Assembly: GCF_023740735.1 (NCBI RefSeq)
Contig: NZ_JAMRXH010000002.1
Location: 248,001-312,000 of the forward strand
Length of the DNA stretch: 64,000 nucleotides
Source of the DNA: Nocardia sp. CDC159
Lineage (GTDB): Bacteria; Actinomycetota; Actinomycetes; Mycobacteriales; Mycobacteriaceae
Direction: 5' to 3'
Part shown: piece by piece, positions 26,874 to 33,166 of the stretch
Layout: every line of letters begins with the position of its first letter
Position numbering within the stretch: the first letter of the stretch is position 1
The notes under the pieces: model-generated
Seen by the model: only the letters and a program-made list of their open reading frames with translations
What the model was told of the DNA's origin: nothing
Databases searched by the model: none
Program-made: the position numbers and the translations under genes

Positions 26874-27380
26874 ATGTCGGAGCAGATCCCTACCAATTCC
26901 CAAGCCACCCAACGCATTCCGGAAGGCCACGTGGACGTGCGCGGCCCCCGGTTCGCGGCCTGGATCACAACCGGCGTGCTCGTGCTGGTCCTGATCGCCG
27001 CCGCGTTCTCCCGCCCGCTCGCCGCCGTGCTGATCGGCCTGCAGACCATCGTATTCGCGATCGGCGCGATCAACGGCCCACGCCGCAGCCCCTACGGCCT
27101 GCTCTACGCGAAACTCGTCGCCCCGCGCGTCGGCCCGCCCACCGAGACCGAGCCTGCCGCGCCCGTGCGCTTCGCCCAGCTGGTCGGATTCGTCTTCGCC
27201 GCGATCAGCTTGCTGGGCTTCGCATTCGGCAGCGCCGTGGTCGGCACGATCTTCGCCGCCTTCGCCCTGTTCGCGGCGTTCCTGAACGCGGCGTTCGGCA
27301 TCTGCCTGGGCTGCAAGATCTACCCCTTCGCACAGCGGCTGCTCCCGCGCTCGGCCGCGCCCACCAACTCACCCTCCTAG
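26874..27380 (+). CDS. DUF4395 membrane protein
   Basis: A 168-residue protein starting at ATG 26874 with GGAG 7 bases upstream. It has four predicted membrane segments in two pairs (about 28-65 and 100-145) and a conserved CLGCKIY near residue 149, the CxGC-type motif of DUF4395 proteins. The family occurs with sulfurtransferases, so a part in sulfur or thiosulfate handling at the membrane is likely but unproven. It is the first structural gene after the Cys leader and lies 31 bases before cysA. Confidence 0.82.
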   Translation: MSEQIPTNSQATQRIPEGHVDVRGPRFAAWITTGVLVLVLIAAAFSRPLAAVLIGLQTIVFAIGAINGPRRSPYGLLYAKLVAPRVGPPTETEPAAPVRFAQLVGFVFAAISLLGFAFGSAVVGTIFAAFALFAAFLNAAFGICLGCKIYPFAQRLLPRSAAPTNSPS

Positions 27381-27411
27381 CCCGGCAAGTCACCATCTCG
27401 AAAGGAACAAC

Positions 27412-28245
27412 ATGGCTCGCTCCGATGTCCTGGTCTCCGCAGACTGGGTCGAAGAGAACCTCAACACCCCCGGCGTCGTGATCGTCGAGGTGGACGAGGA
27501 CACCTCCGCCTACGACACGGGCCACATCGAGGGTGCCGTCAAGCTCGACTGGAAGAAGGACCTGCAGGACGCGGTGCGGCGTGACTTCGTCAACCGCGAG
27601 CAGTTCTCGGATCTGCTGTCGGCGCGCGGTATCTCCAACGACGACACCGTCGTTCTCTACGGCGGCAACAACAACTGGTTCGCCGCGTACGCCTACTGGT
27701 ACTTCAAGCTCTACGGCCACCAGAACGTGAAGCTGCTCGACGGCGGCCGCAAGAAGTGGGAGCTCGACGGCCGCCCGCTGTCGAAGGATCCGGTCAATCG
27801 CGAGGCCACCACCTACAAGGCCGCCGAGCAGGATCTGTCCATCCGCGCGTTCCGCGACGAGGTCATCAACGCCATCGGCACCAAGAACCTGGTCGACGTG
27901 CGCTCGCCCGACGAGTTCTCCGGCAAGATCCTCGCCCCGGCCCACCTGCCGCAGGAGCAGAGCCAGCGTCCCGGCCACATCCCCAGCGCGATCAATGTGC
28001 CGTGGAGCAAGGCCGCGAACGAGGACGGCACCTTCAAGTCCGACGCGGACCTCGCCGAGCTCTACAAGGAGGCCGGGCTGGACGGCGAGAAGGAGACCAT
28101 CGCCTACTGCCGCATCGGCGAGCGCTCCTCGCACACCTGGTTCGTGCTGCGGGAGCTGCTGGGCCACAAGAACGTCAAGAACTACGACGGGAGCTGGACC
28201 GAGTACGGCTCCCTCGTCGGTGCACCGATCGAGTTGGGAGCGTAA
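27412..28245 (+). CDS. cysA2: Thiosulfate sulfurtransferase (rhodanese), CysA/SseA type
   Basis: The 277-residue product has two rhodanese domains. The catalytic cysteine lies in the C-terminal domain (ETIAYCRIGERSSHTWFVLREL, about residue 230), and the inactive N-terminal domain carries DTVVLYGGNNNWFAAYAYWYFKLYGH. It moves sulfane sulfur from thiosulfate to an acceptor. The sequence runs closely along mycobacterial CysA2/CysA3, including SPDEFSGKILAPAHLPQEQ. AAGGA precedes the ATG. It is followed 5 bases later by sseC, its constant partner. Confidence 0.94.
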   Translation: MARSDVLVSADWVEENLNTPGVVIVEVDEDTSAYDTGHIEGAVKLDWKKDLQDAVRRDFVNREQFSDLLSARGISNDDTVVLYGGNNNWFAAYAYWYFKLYGHQNVKLLDGGRKKWELDGRPLSKDPVNREATTYKAAEQDLSIRAFRDEVINAIGTKNLVDVRSPDEFSGKILAPAHLPQEQSQRPGHIPSAINVPWSKAANEDGTFKSDADLAELYKEAGLDGEKETIAYCRIGERSSHTWFVLRELLGHKNVKNYDGSWTEYGSLVGAPIELGA

Positions 28246-28250
28246 TCAAC

Positions 28251-28556
28251 ATGTGTGCAGCACCTACCCAGGGTCAGGCCCTGCCCGCCAATGTGGACGT
28301 GGAGAAGGAGACCGTGCTGACCGGTCGCGTGCTCGACGGGTCGGGTAACCCGGTCGGCGGCGCGTTCGTCCGGCTGCTGGACTCCTCCGACGAGTTCACC
28401 GCCGAGGTCGTCGCCTCGGGCACCGGTGACTTCCGCTTCTTCGCCGCCCCCGGCGACTGGACCATTCGCGCGCTGTCCTCGGCGGGCAACGGTTCGGCCC
28501 AGGTGAAGCCGGAGGGCGCGGGCGTGCACTCCGTCGACGTCACGGTGGCGAAGTAG
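28251..28556 (+). CDS. sseC: SseC, DUF1416 sulfurtransferase partner
   Basis: A 101-residue protein (MCAAPTQGQALPANVDVEKE) of the DUF1416 family, with GRVLDGSGNPVGGAFVRLLD and AAPGDWTIRALS, a transthyretin-like beta sandwich by appearance. It is found next to CysA-type sulfurtransferases throughout the Mycobacteriales; a sulfur-transfer partner role is inferred from that pairing. A conserved N-terminal Cys2 is present. A strong terminator follows. Confidence 0.9.
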   Translation: MCAAPTQGQALPANVDVEKETVLTGRVLDGSGNPVGGAFVRLLDSSDEFTAEVVASGTGDFRFFAAPGDWTIRALSSAGNGSAQVKPEGAGVHSVDVTVAK

Positions 28557-28596
28557 TGCGATCGCGCTGAGGGGTGGCCAACACCACCGAACGAAC

Positions 28597-28630
28597 ACAG
28601 CCCCGGGGCGCTTTCCCCCGGGGCTGTTTC
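28597..28630 (+). terminator. Intrinsic terminator of the cysA2-sseC operon
   Basis: ACAGCCCCGGGG (28597-28608) pairs with CCCCGGGGCTGT (28616-28627) around a 7-base loop and is followed by TTC. It lies 40 bases after the sseC stop. Confidence 0.8.
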
Positions 28631-28645
28631 GTTAGACTTCGACTC

Positions 28646-28741
28646 GTGGTCCTTGCCTTCGAGATTCTGCTGGTTCTCGTCTCCGTGCTGATCGCCTGGT
28701 TCGGTCTGTACGTCCTCTACCGGCTGTTCACCGAGTCGTGA
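28646..28741 (+). CDS. 31-residue membrane microprotein, leaderless, coupled to nitrobindin
   Basis: GTG 28646 opens a 31-codon frame with a single hydrophobic helix ([20 protein letters not shown]) and a short basic/acidic tail ending YRLFTES. A -10 word TAGACT (28633-28638) ends 7 bases before the GTG, the leaderless spacing. The stop overlaps the GTG of the nitrobindin gene (GTGA, 28738-28741), so translation of the two is coupled. It is too short for most gene finders. The function is unknown; it may anchor or regulate nitrobindin, or be only a translational leader. Confidence 0.62.
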   Translation: MVLAFEILLVLVSVLIAWFGLYVLYRLFTES

Positions 28742-29439
28742 GCGACGCGGGTACCGAGAACGACGACAACGCGGCAGCCAACGGGACGGCTCACCAGTCG
28801 AGCGGTCGCGATGCCGCGCGGCGCAGTGGCGACCAGGCGGTCGCCGATGCCGCCGAGCGCGCGAAATCGACCGGCATTCGCAATATTCCGCAGCTCCCGG
28901 ACCTTCCGCTGCCCGAGGACACCGCCAATCTGCGCCTCGGCCCTGATCTGAGCTCCTCCATGCTCGCCCTGCTGCCGCTGGTCGGCGTGTGGCGCGGCGA
29001 GGGCGAGGGTAACGACGCCGAACGCGGCGACTACCACTTCGGCCAGCAGATCGTGGTCTCCCACGACGGCGGCGACTATCTGTCCTGGGAATCGCGGTCC
29101 TGGGTCATCAATGGCGATGGCAGCTACGGCGGCCCGGACCTGCGCGAGACCGGCTTCTGGCGGGTCGGCATCGATGGTGACGACGAGGTCATCGAGTTAT
29201 TGCTCACGCACAGCTCCGGCATCGTCGAACTGTTCTACGGCCAGGCTCTCACCCAGTCCTCCTGGGAGCTGGCGACCGATGTGGTGATCCGCAGTCAGTC
29301 CGGCGCGGTGGTGGGCGGCGCCAAGCGGCTCTACGGCATCGTGGAGGGCGGCGACCTCGGCTATGTCGAGGAGCGCGTGGAGGCCGACGGCGTCCTGAAG
29401 CCGCGCCTGTCGGCCCGCCTGCAGCGCTATATCGGCTAG
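28738..29439 (+). CDS. Nitrobindin-like heme protein (FABP family, DUF1794)
   Basis: The 233-residue protein has a disordered 65-residue N terminus and a beta-barrel domain starting [14 protein letters not shown], the GxWxGxGxG signature of nitrobindins. [24 protein letters not shown] and the C-terminal [22 protein letters not shown] follow the family. Nitrobindins bind ferric heme in a ten-strand barrel and isomerise peroxynitrite to nitrate. The usual proximal histidine near the C terminus is not obvious here (the end reads [10 protein letters not shown]), so heme ligation should be checked. It is translationally coupled to the 31-residue membrane peptide and follows the sulfur operon, as I recall for Rv0813c-Rv0815c. 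Confidence 0.85.
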   Translation: MSDAGTENDDNAAANGTAHQSSGRDAARRSGDQAVADAAERAKSTGIRNIPQLPDLPLPEDTANLRLGPDLSSSMLALLPLVGVWRGEGEGNDAERGDYHFGQQIVVSHDGGDYLSWESRSWVINGDGSYGGPDLRETGFWRVGIDGDDEVIELLLTHSSGIVELFYGQALTQSSWELATDVVIRSQSGAVVGGAKRLYGIVEGGDLGYVEERVEADGVLKPRLSARLQRYIG

Positions 29440-30029
29440 GCCACCGGATTGCCGGTTCCGACCGCGGCCAGATCGATGTCCACCTCGAAGGGGTCGAGCA
29501 GGTACAGCCGATCGTGATAGATGCCGGTTCCGGTGTAGCGGTTGGCATTCGGATCCAGTTGGAAGGTGTGCACCACGGCATCGGAGCCGTCACGCTCGAC
29601 GCGCCAGTAGTGCGGAATCCGGGCCTTGGCGTATTTGGCGGGCTTGGTCTCCCGGTCGCGCTCCTCGGAATCCGGTGACACCGCCTCGATGACAACCAGG
29701 ACGTCCTCGGCGAGATAGTAGGACGACGGCTCGTCGCGCTCGTAGGCGTCCGCGGTCACGACCACGACGTCCGGCACCGGCATCTGCCGGTCCCCCAGCC
29801 GCACCGCCATCTCCCAATCGGCCCGCCACTCCTCGGGCGCCTGCCCGTCCAGTTCCTCCTCGAGCAGCATCACCGCCCGGCTGTGCCATTTGCTCTGCGG
29901 CGCGACGAAAATCAAACTGCCGTCGATCAATTCGGTCCGTTTGGGCAATCCGGACAACCTCAGAAAGTGCTCGACCGTGAACCCGCCCACCGGCGGAATC
30001 AACCACTGCGGCACAGCCAGAGTCGTCAT
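29436..30029 (-). CDS. Uma2-family (DUF820) PD-(D/E)XK nuclease-like protein
   Basis: A 197-residue protein starting at ATG 30029. It has the Uma2 layout: N-terminal [21 protein letters not shown], then [12 protein letters not shown] and [36 protein letters not shown], with the D-(E)-x-K acid/lysine set of the restriction-endonuclease fold. Uma2 genes are numerous in actinobacteria and cyanobacteria and their role is unsettled; several lie in mobile or accessory regions. It overlaps the end of the nitrobindin gene by 4 bases in convergent orientation and marks the left edge of the accessory block. Confidence 0.85.
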   Translation of the reverse strand: MTTLAVPQWLIPPVGGFTVEHFLRLSGLPKRTELIDGSLIFVAPQSKWHSRAVMLLEEELDGQAPEEWRADWEMAVRLGDRQMPVPDVVVVTADAYERDEPSSYYLAEDVLVVIEAVSPDSEERDRETKPAKYAKARIPHYWRVERDGSDAVVHTFQLDPNANRYTGTGIYHDRLYLLDPFEVDIDLAAVGTGNPVA

Positions 30030-30172
30030 GGTCCCACCGTATCGTTGCCGACGGCATCGCCTGCCCCACTTCGCGAATCCCCTGGCGAATTCGCAGACAT
30101 CCCACCACGTGTTCACCCGCGAAACATCACATCGATGGAACCCGGGGTGGGGTGCGCTGCGTCCAACCAGCC

Positions 30173-30658
30173 ATGAAACCGATCCGGAGCCGCCTGCCCC
30201 GCACCGGCGTCCTCGCCCCGCTGGGCAGGGTCGCGCTGCTGGTCGTGGGCTGGTGGCGTTCCTGTACGGGGCCACATGGATCGGCAATCCGTTCGTTCGC
30301 GACGTACCCGACGCGCGGCGGGCGGTCTCGTCGTGGCTACCGTCGCCGCAGCCGCTCACCGCGGCGCCCGAGCTGCCGCCGGGCTTCCCATCGATGGAGT
30401 TCGCGCCCAGGCTGGTTCCGGTACCGCAGGGGCAACCGCAGCCGGTGCCAACCGGATTCGGCCTCACCTACGTCGTACCCAACGGAAACGGCTGGCGCCC
30501 TTCGAATACCACGATCGTCGGCTGGTCGGACGACCGGGGAGATATCGCGACCTACGGCGCGGCCAGCGATTACGGCTACGGGTACTGCCGGGGTACGTGG
30601 GGCCGACGGCGGGGTCGAGTCGATAGTTTCGTCGCTTCGCAAAACCGAGCAGCAATAG
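30173..30658 (+). pseudogene. Frameshifted single-pass membrane protein heading the WXG-like operon
   Basis: A reading starts at ATG 30173 (MKPIRSRLPRTGVLAPL) and runs into a membrane segment VALLVVG, where the frame breaks at the GGG of GTGGGCTGG (about 30248). The good coding pattern continues in another frame (LVAFLYGATWIGNPF, a proline-rich stretch, then GFGLTYVVPNGNGW and IVGWSDDRGDIATYG) and returns to the first frame near the GGGG at 30590-30593, ending GADGGVESIVSSLRKTEQQ with TAG at 30656-30658. The two breaks compensate and both lie in G runs. Repaired, the product is about 160 residues: short cytoplasmic tail, one helix, secreted domain of unknown family. It is either a real pseudogene or a sequencing artefact. 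Confidence 0.65.
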
Positions 30659-30685
30659 CCCAATTCACCGGAGGTACGCCAGCTC

Positions 30686-31924
30686 ATGTCCGAAATCCTG
30701 GTCGCCGATCCACACGAAATAGCCGGTTTGAGCAATGCCGTCGAAGAGATCTCCCACGACGGCAACAACATCGCCATATTCGTCGGGCAGTGCTGCGCTG
30801 TGGACGAGGGCAACTTCGGCGGGATGATTCTCGCTCCGCTCGTCTCGCCATTGCGTGTCTGCGCCGACCAGACCAGAACGCGCATGGGCGACATCGCGAA
30901 TCAGAACGCGGTGACCAGCGGCGAGCTGAATCGGGCCGCTTGGCTGTATCACGGTCGGGACCGGCGGAACTACGAGGCGCTCAACGCGGCCACGGTCGGT
31001 GTCACCGGTAAACCCGTGGCGGTGAATGCCGACCGGGAGAATGCCGGATTCGTCAGGCCCTATCCGGATGCGGCCGCCTATCCCAAGCCCGAGCAGATCA
31101 GGCTCGACCCACCCTCCGCGGCCCCGCCGGAGCTGGCCGACATCATCGCCGAGACCAACGGTGCGCTCGGCGACGTCAACGACGCCATCAAGAACGTCAC
31201 CCGGATGGCGGGCAACGAGGTCGATATCCTCGCGACCTGCCTGGCACCGATCACGACCAACTGGAACGAGCTACGCCGGATCGGCGAGTCCTACAAGGTG
31301 GCCGGAAACGCGATGGAGGCGTCGGGAGCCAACCTCGACGACGCCGTGCGGCGGGTCGGGCCGAAATGGGGCGGTAGGGCCGCGATCTCGTTCGAGGACT
31401 GGGCGGGTAAGCAGATCAGGGCCATGAAATGGGAGGGCCCGGTCGGCCGGGTGATCTCCGATGTCTGCAACGAGATGGCCGACAAGATTCGCGACGGCGT
31501 CCGCCGGGCCTGTCGAAAGCTGTGCGACTTCGTCGTCTCGTTCGTCGAATTCCGCGGCGCGAAGGACGTCGTCGAACAGCTCGTCAAGAAGATCCCCGGA
31601 ATCGGCACCGCGATAGAGATTCTCGATCTGGCTCGCAAGATCTGGGATGTGGTCGATCTCGTGCGGGCCATCCTCCGCGAGATCGAAGAGGTCCGGGACC
31701 GGTTGAAGGAGTTTTTGGAGTTCGTCACGAATCCCGCGGGCAGGGGCAGGCAGTGGGTGGAGCAGAAACTGGAGCCGTATACGAGCAAGATCGACGCTGC
31801 CGCGAAGAAGGCGATACTGGCCAATGACATCGCGCGGATCGGCCGGGTGAACGACACTCTCGATCGGCCGCATCAGGGTTATGACATCGGTTCCGGCGCC
31901 CAGCCGTGGGAGAGCGCGCCGTGA
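30686..31924 (+). CDS. EspC/WXG100-like helical protein (putative type VII substrate or partner)
   Basis: The 412-residue protein is almost wholly helical. The N terminus (1-100, ILVADPHEIAGLSNAVEEIS) resembles EspC-type ESX-associated proteins. A proline-rich link (125-148) leads to a second helical hairpin (150-270) whose turn reads KWGGRAAISFEDWAG, a W-x-G motif at 228-230 with the AAxxF run seen in WXG100 proteins. The last 130 residues form charged, coiled-coil-like helices (LVRAILREIEEVRDRLKEFL). No signal peptide or enzyme motif is seen. GGAGG lies 11 bases before the ATG. The stop overlaps the next start as GTGA. A type VII secretion link is inferred from motif and context only. Confidence 0.6.
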   Translation: MSEILVADPHEIAGLSNAVEEISHDGNNIAIFVGQCCAVDEGNFGGMILAPLVSPLRVCADQTRTRMGDIANQNAVTSGELNRAAWLYHGRDRRNYEALNAATVGVTGKPVAVNADRENAGFVRPYPDAAAYPKPEQIRLDPPSAAPPELADIIAETNGALGDVNDAIKNVTRMAGNEVDILATCLAPITTNWNELRRIGESYKVAGNAMEASGANLDDAVRRVGPKWGGRAAISFEDWAGKQIRAMKWEGPVGRVISDVCNEMADKIRDGVRRACRKLCDFVVSFVEFRGAKDVVEQLVKKIPGIGTAIEILDLARKIWDVVDLVRAILREIEEVRDRLKEFLEFVTNPAGRGRQWVEQKLEPYTSKIDAAAKKAILANDIARIGRVNDTLDRPHQGYDIGSGAQPWESAP

Positions 31925-32361
31925 CATTCGACCCGGATCTCGATCCCGATGTGGCGGCCGCGGCCCGCCAGGTGTTCGACGCCGCGGCCCGGCTGGAAAC
32001 CGTCGGCCTGCGGGTCGAGCGCACCGATCTCGAGGGGCTGTGGCGGCCCACCCCGGTGACCGAGGAGCTGATGTCCGCATTGGCCGCGATGACCGGTGCG
32101 TCCGAGGAGCTCCAGGGCTATGCCGAGCGCGTGCGGAACGGCGAATGCCCATGGGATCGGATCGAATCGCTGGCCCGCCCGGTGCCGCCGGAGGTCGCCG
32201 CGCTGAAAGCGTCGCCGTCCTATCTCTGGAATTGGGACCCGCGCCCGCAAGCGCCACCCGTCCGCTCGCCGAAACCGAGGGGTGACGACGGTGTCGTCGG
32301 CCCCAGCGATTGGCCCGACGACTTCGACGACTATCCGGCTCAAAGGCGCTGGTACACATGA
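31921..32361 (+). CDS. Unknown 146-residue protein of the WXG-like operon
   Basis: GTG 31921 lies in the preceding stop (GTGA) and starts TFDPDLDPDVAAAARQVFDAAARL. The first 85 residues look helical; the rest is proline-rich and acidic, ending DWPDDFDDYPAQRRWYT. I recognise no family. Its size and position between a WXG100-like protein and a DUF3558 lipoprotein suggest a dedicated partner of one of them. The stop overlaps the next ATG (ATGA), so three genes in a row are coupled by 4-base overlaps. Confidence 0.65.
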   Translation: MTFDPDLDPDVAAAARQVFDAAARLETVGLRVERTDLEGLWRPTPVTEELMSALAAMTGASEELQGYAERVRNGECPWDRIESLARPVPPEVAALKASPSYLWNWDPRPQAPPVRSPKPRGDDGVVGPSDWPDDFDDYPAQRRWYT

Positions 32362-32885
32362 AATATCGCGCATTGTCGCTAATCCTCGGCGTCGTCGCCG
32401 CGACGGTGTCCGGCTGCGGGAGCACCGAGCCCGCGAAATCCGTCGGAGGGACCCACGATCCCTGCGCGCTGCCGGATGCGGCGATCACCGCGGTGGGGCT
32501 GGTCACCGCCGATCGGATGACCGGGCCGGTCGGCGCGGAGTTCGATGGCTGGCAGGGCTGTGTGTGGAAATCCGGTGCCGGATGGTACGACGTGGCCGTC
32601 TACACCGGCGCACCCACGCTCGGCGAATTCCAGCGGGATCAGCGATATCAGGACTATCGCGCGGTCGCATCGACGACCGTCGGCGCGCGAGCGGCGGTGG
32701 AATTCGCGGATCGGCTCGATCCGGATCGCCGCGAACGCTGCTATCTCGCGGTGGCGCAGCCGCATGGCATGACGCTGTTTCTCGCGCGCATTCCGTATGT
32801 CCGGCCGGGCGAGCAGCCGCCCGGAGATGTGTGCGCCGAGGTCCGGCGGGTGGGCGCGGAGCTGAGCGGAAAGCTGTCCGGATAG
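32358..32885 (+). CDS. DUF3558-like lipoprotein
   Basis: The 175-residue precursor has a short lipoprotein signal (MKYRALSLILGVVAATVSGC, lipobox VSGC with Cys20), then the DUF3558 pattern: HDPCALPDAAITAVGL, WQGCVWKSGAGWYDVAVYT and a late cysteine pair (RRERCYLAV, PPGDVCAEV). DUF3558 lipoproteins are abundant in Nocardia and relatives and sit outside the membrane. The ATG overlaps the previous stop. It closes a four-gene operon whose other members could form a surface complex with it. Confidence 0.75.
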   Translation: MKYRALSLILGVVAATVSGCGSTEPAKSVGGTHDPCALPDAAITAVGLVTADRMTGPVGAEFDGWQGCVWKSGAGWYDVAVYTGAPTLGEFQRDQRYQDYRAVASTTVGARAAVEFADRLDPDRRERCYLAVAQPHGMTLFLARIPYVRPGEQPPGDVCAEVRRVGAELSGKLSG

Positions 32886-32889
32886 GCCC

Positions 32890-32972
32890 GAAAAATGGAA
32901 CAGCCCCCGAGCCGCACCGCGGAGGCCAAGTCCTCACGCAGTCCCGGTTGGACAAACCGGGGGCTCGGGGGC
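32890..32972 (-). terminator. Terminator of the leader-peptide RNA
   Basis: Arms 32962-32972 and 32903-32913 (GCCCCCGAGCC and complement) form an 11-bp stem enclosing a second hairpin (32943-32961). The minus strand then reads TGTTCCATTTTTC. On the plus strand the same stem lies 17 bases after the lipoprotein stop and may also end that operon. Confidence 0.7.
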
Positions 32973-33036
32973 CGGGTGGCTGCCTGGGATTAGCTCGGCG
33001 CTCGCGCGAACGAGAATCCGTCTGCAGCGGTGGTGC

Positions 33037-33075
33037 CTAGCTGGCAGCCACCTCACGTGTCCTCGAATTACTCAT
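33037..33075 (-). CDS. 12-residue leader peptide MSNSRTREVAAS
   Basis: ATG 33075 to TAG 33037-33039 encodes MSNSRTREVAAS. AGGAGGT (33086-33092) lies 10 bases upstream, one of the best ribosome sites in the window. The last sense codons form one arm of a 10-bp helix in the RNA. The composition does not point to one regulatory amino acid, though two Ala and two Arg codons are present. It is probably regulatory rather than a functional protein. Confidence 0.55.
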   Translation of the reverse strand: MSNSRTREVAAS

Positions 33076-33108
33076 TCTTCGAACCACCTCCTTTCCCGTG
33101 TACCAACG

Positions 33109-33137
33109 AACTTAGTCGGCCGTCCGAGTGTCGGCAA
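33109..33137 (-). promoter_or_regulatory. Promoter of the leader-peptide RNA
   Basis: On the minus strand TTGCCG (33132-33137) and TAAGTT (33109-33114) are separated by exactly 17 bases. This is the cleanest sigma-A-type promoter I see in the window. The predicted start is near 33102. Confidence 0.72.
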
Positions 33138-33166
33138 CGGAATTTCTCGGTGGGCGAAAGAGCTGT

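Larger units (their letters stand above)
32890..33102 (-). ncRNA. Free-standing structured RNA with a 12-codon leader ORF
   Basis: A minus-strand unit of about 210 bases has its own promoter (33109-33137), a start near 33102, a strong ribosome site with a 12-codon ORF (33037-33075), structured sequence, and a terminator with a TTTTT tract (32891-32895). A perfect 10-bp inverted repeat links the end of the ORF (33043-33052, codons GTG GCT GCC) with 32975-32984, so translating ribosomes would open it. An inner 7-bp stem lies at 32943-32961 inside the 11-bp terminator stem (32903-32913 with 32962-32972). No minus-strand gene follows, so the RNA appears complete in itself. I do not recognise an RNA family. 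Confidence 0.6.

Noticed and set aside
29436-30029. Transposase or insertion sequence at the accessory block edge
   Set aside because: The gene reads as a Uma2-family protein; no terminal inverted repeats or target duplications were seen around it.
32890-33102. tmRNA, RNase P, SRP RNA, 6C RNA or a known riboswitch
   Set aside because: None of their hallmark sequences or shapes is visible (no tag ORF with tRNA-like ends, no C-rich paired loops), and no regulated gene follows.
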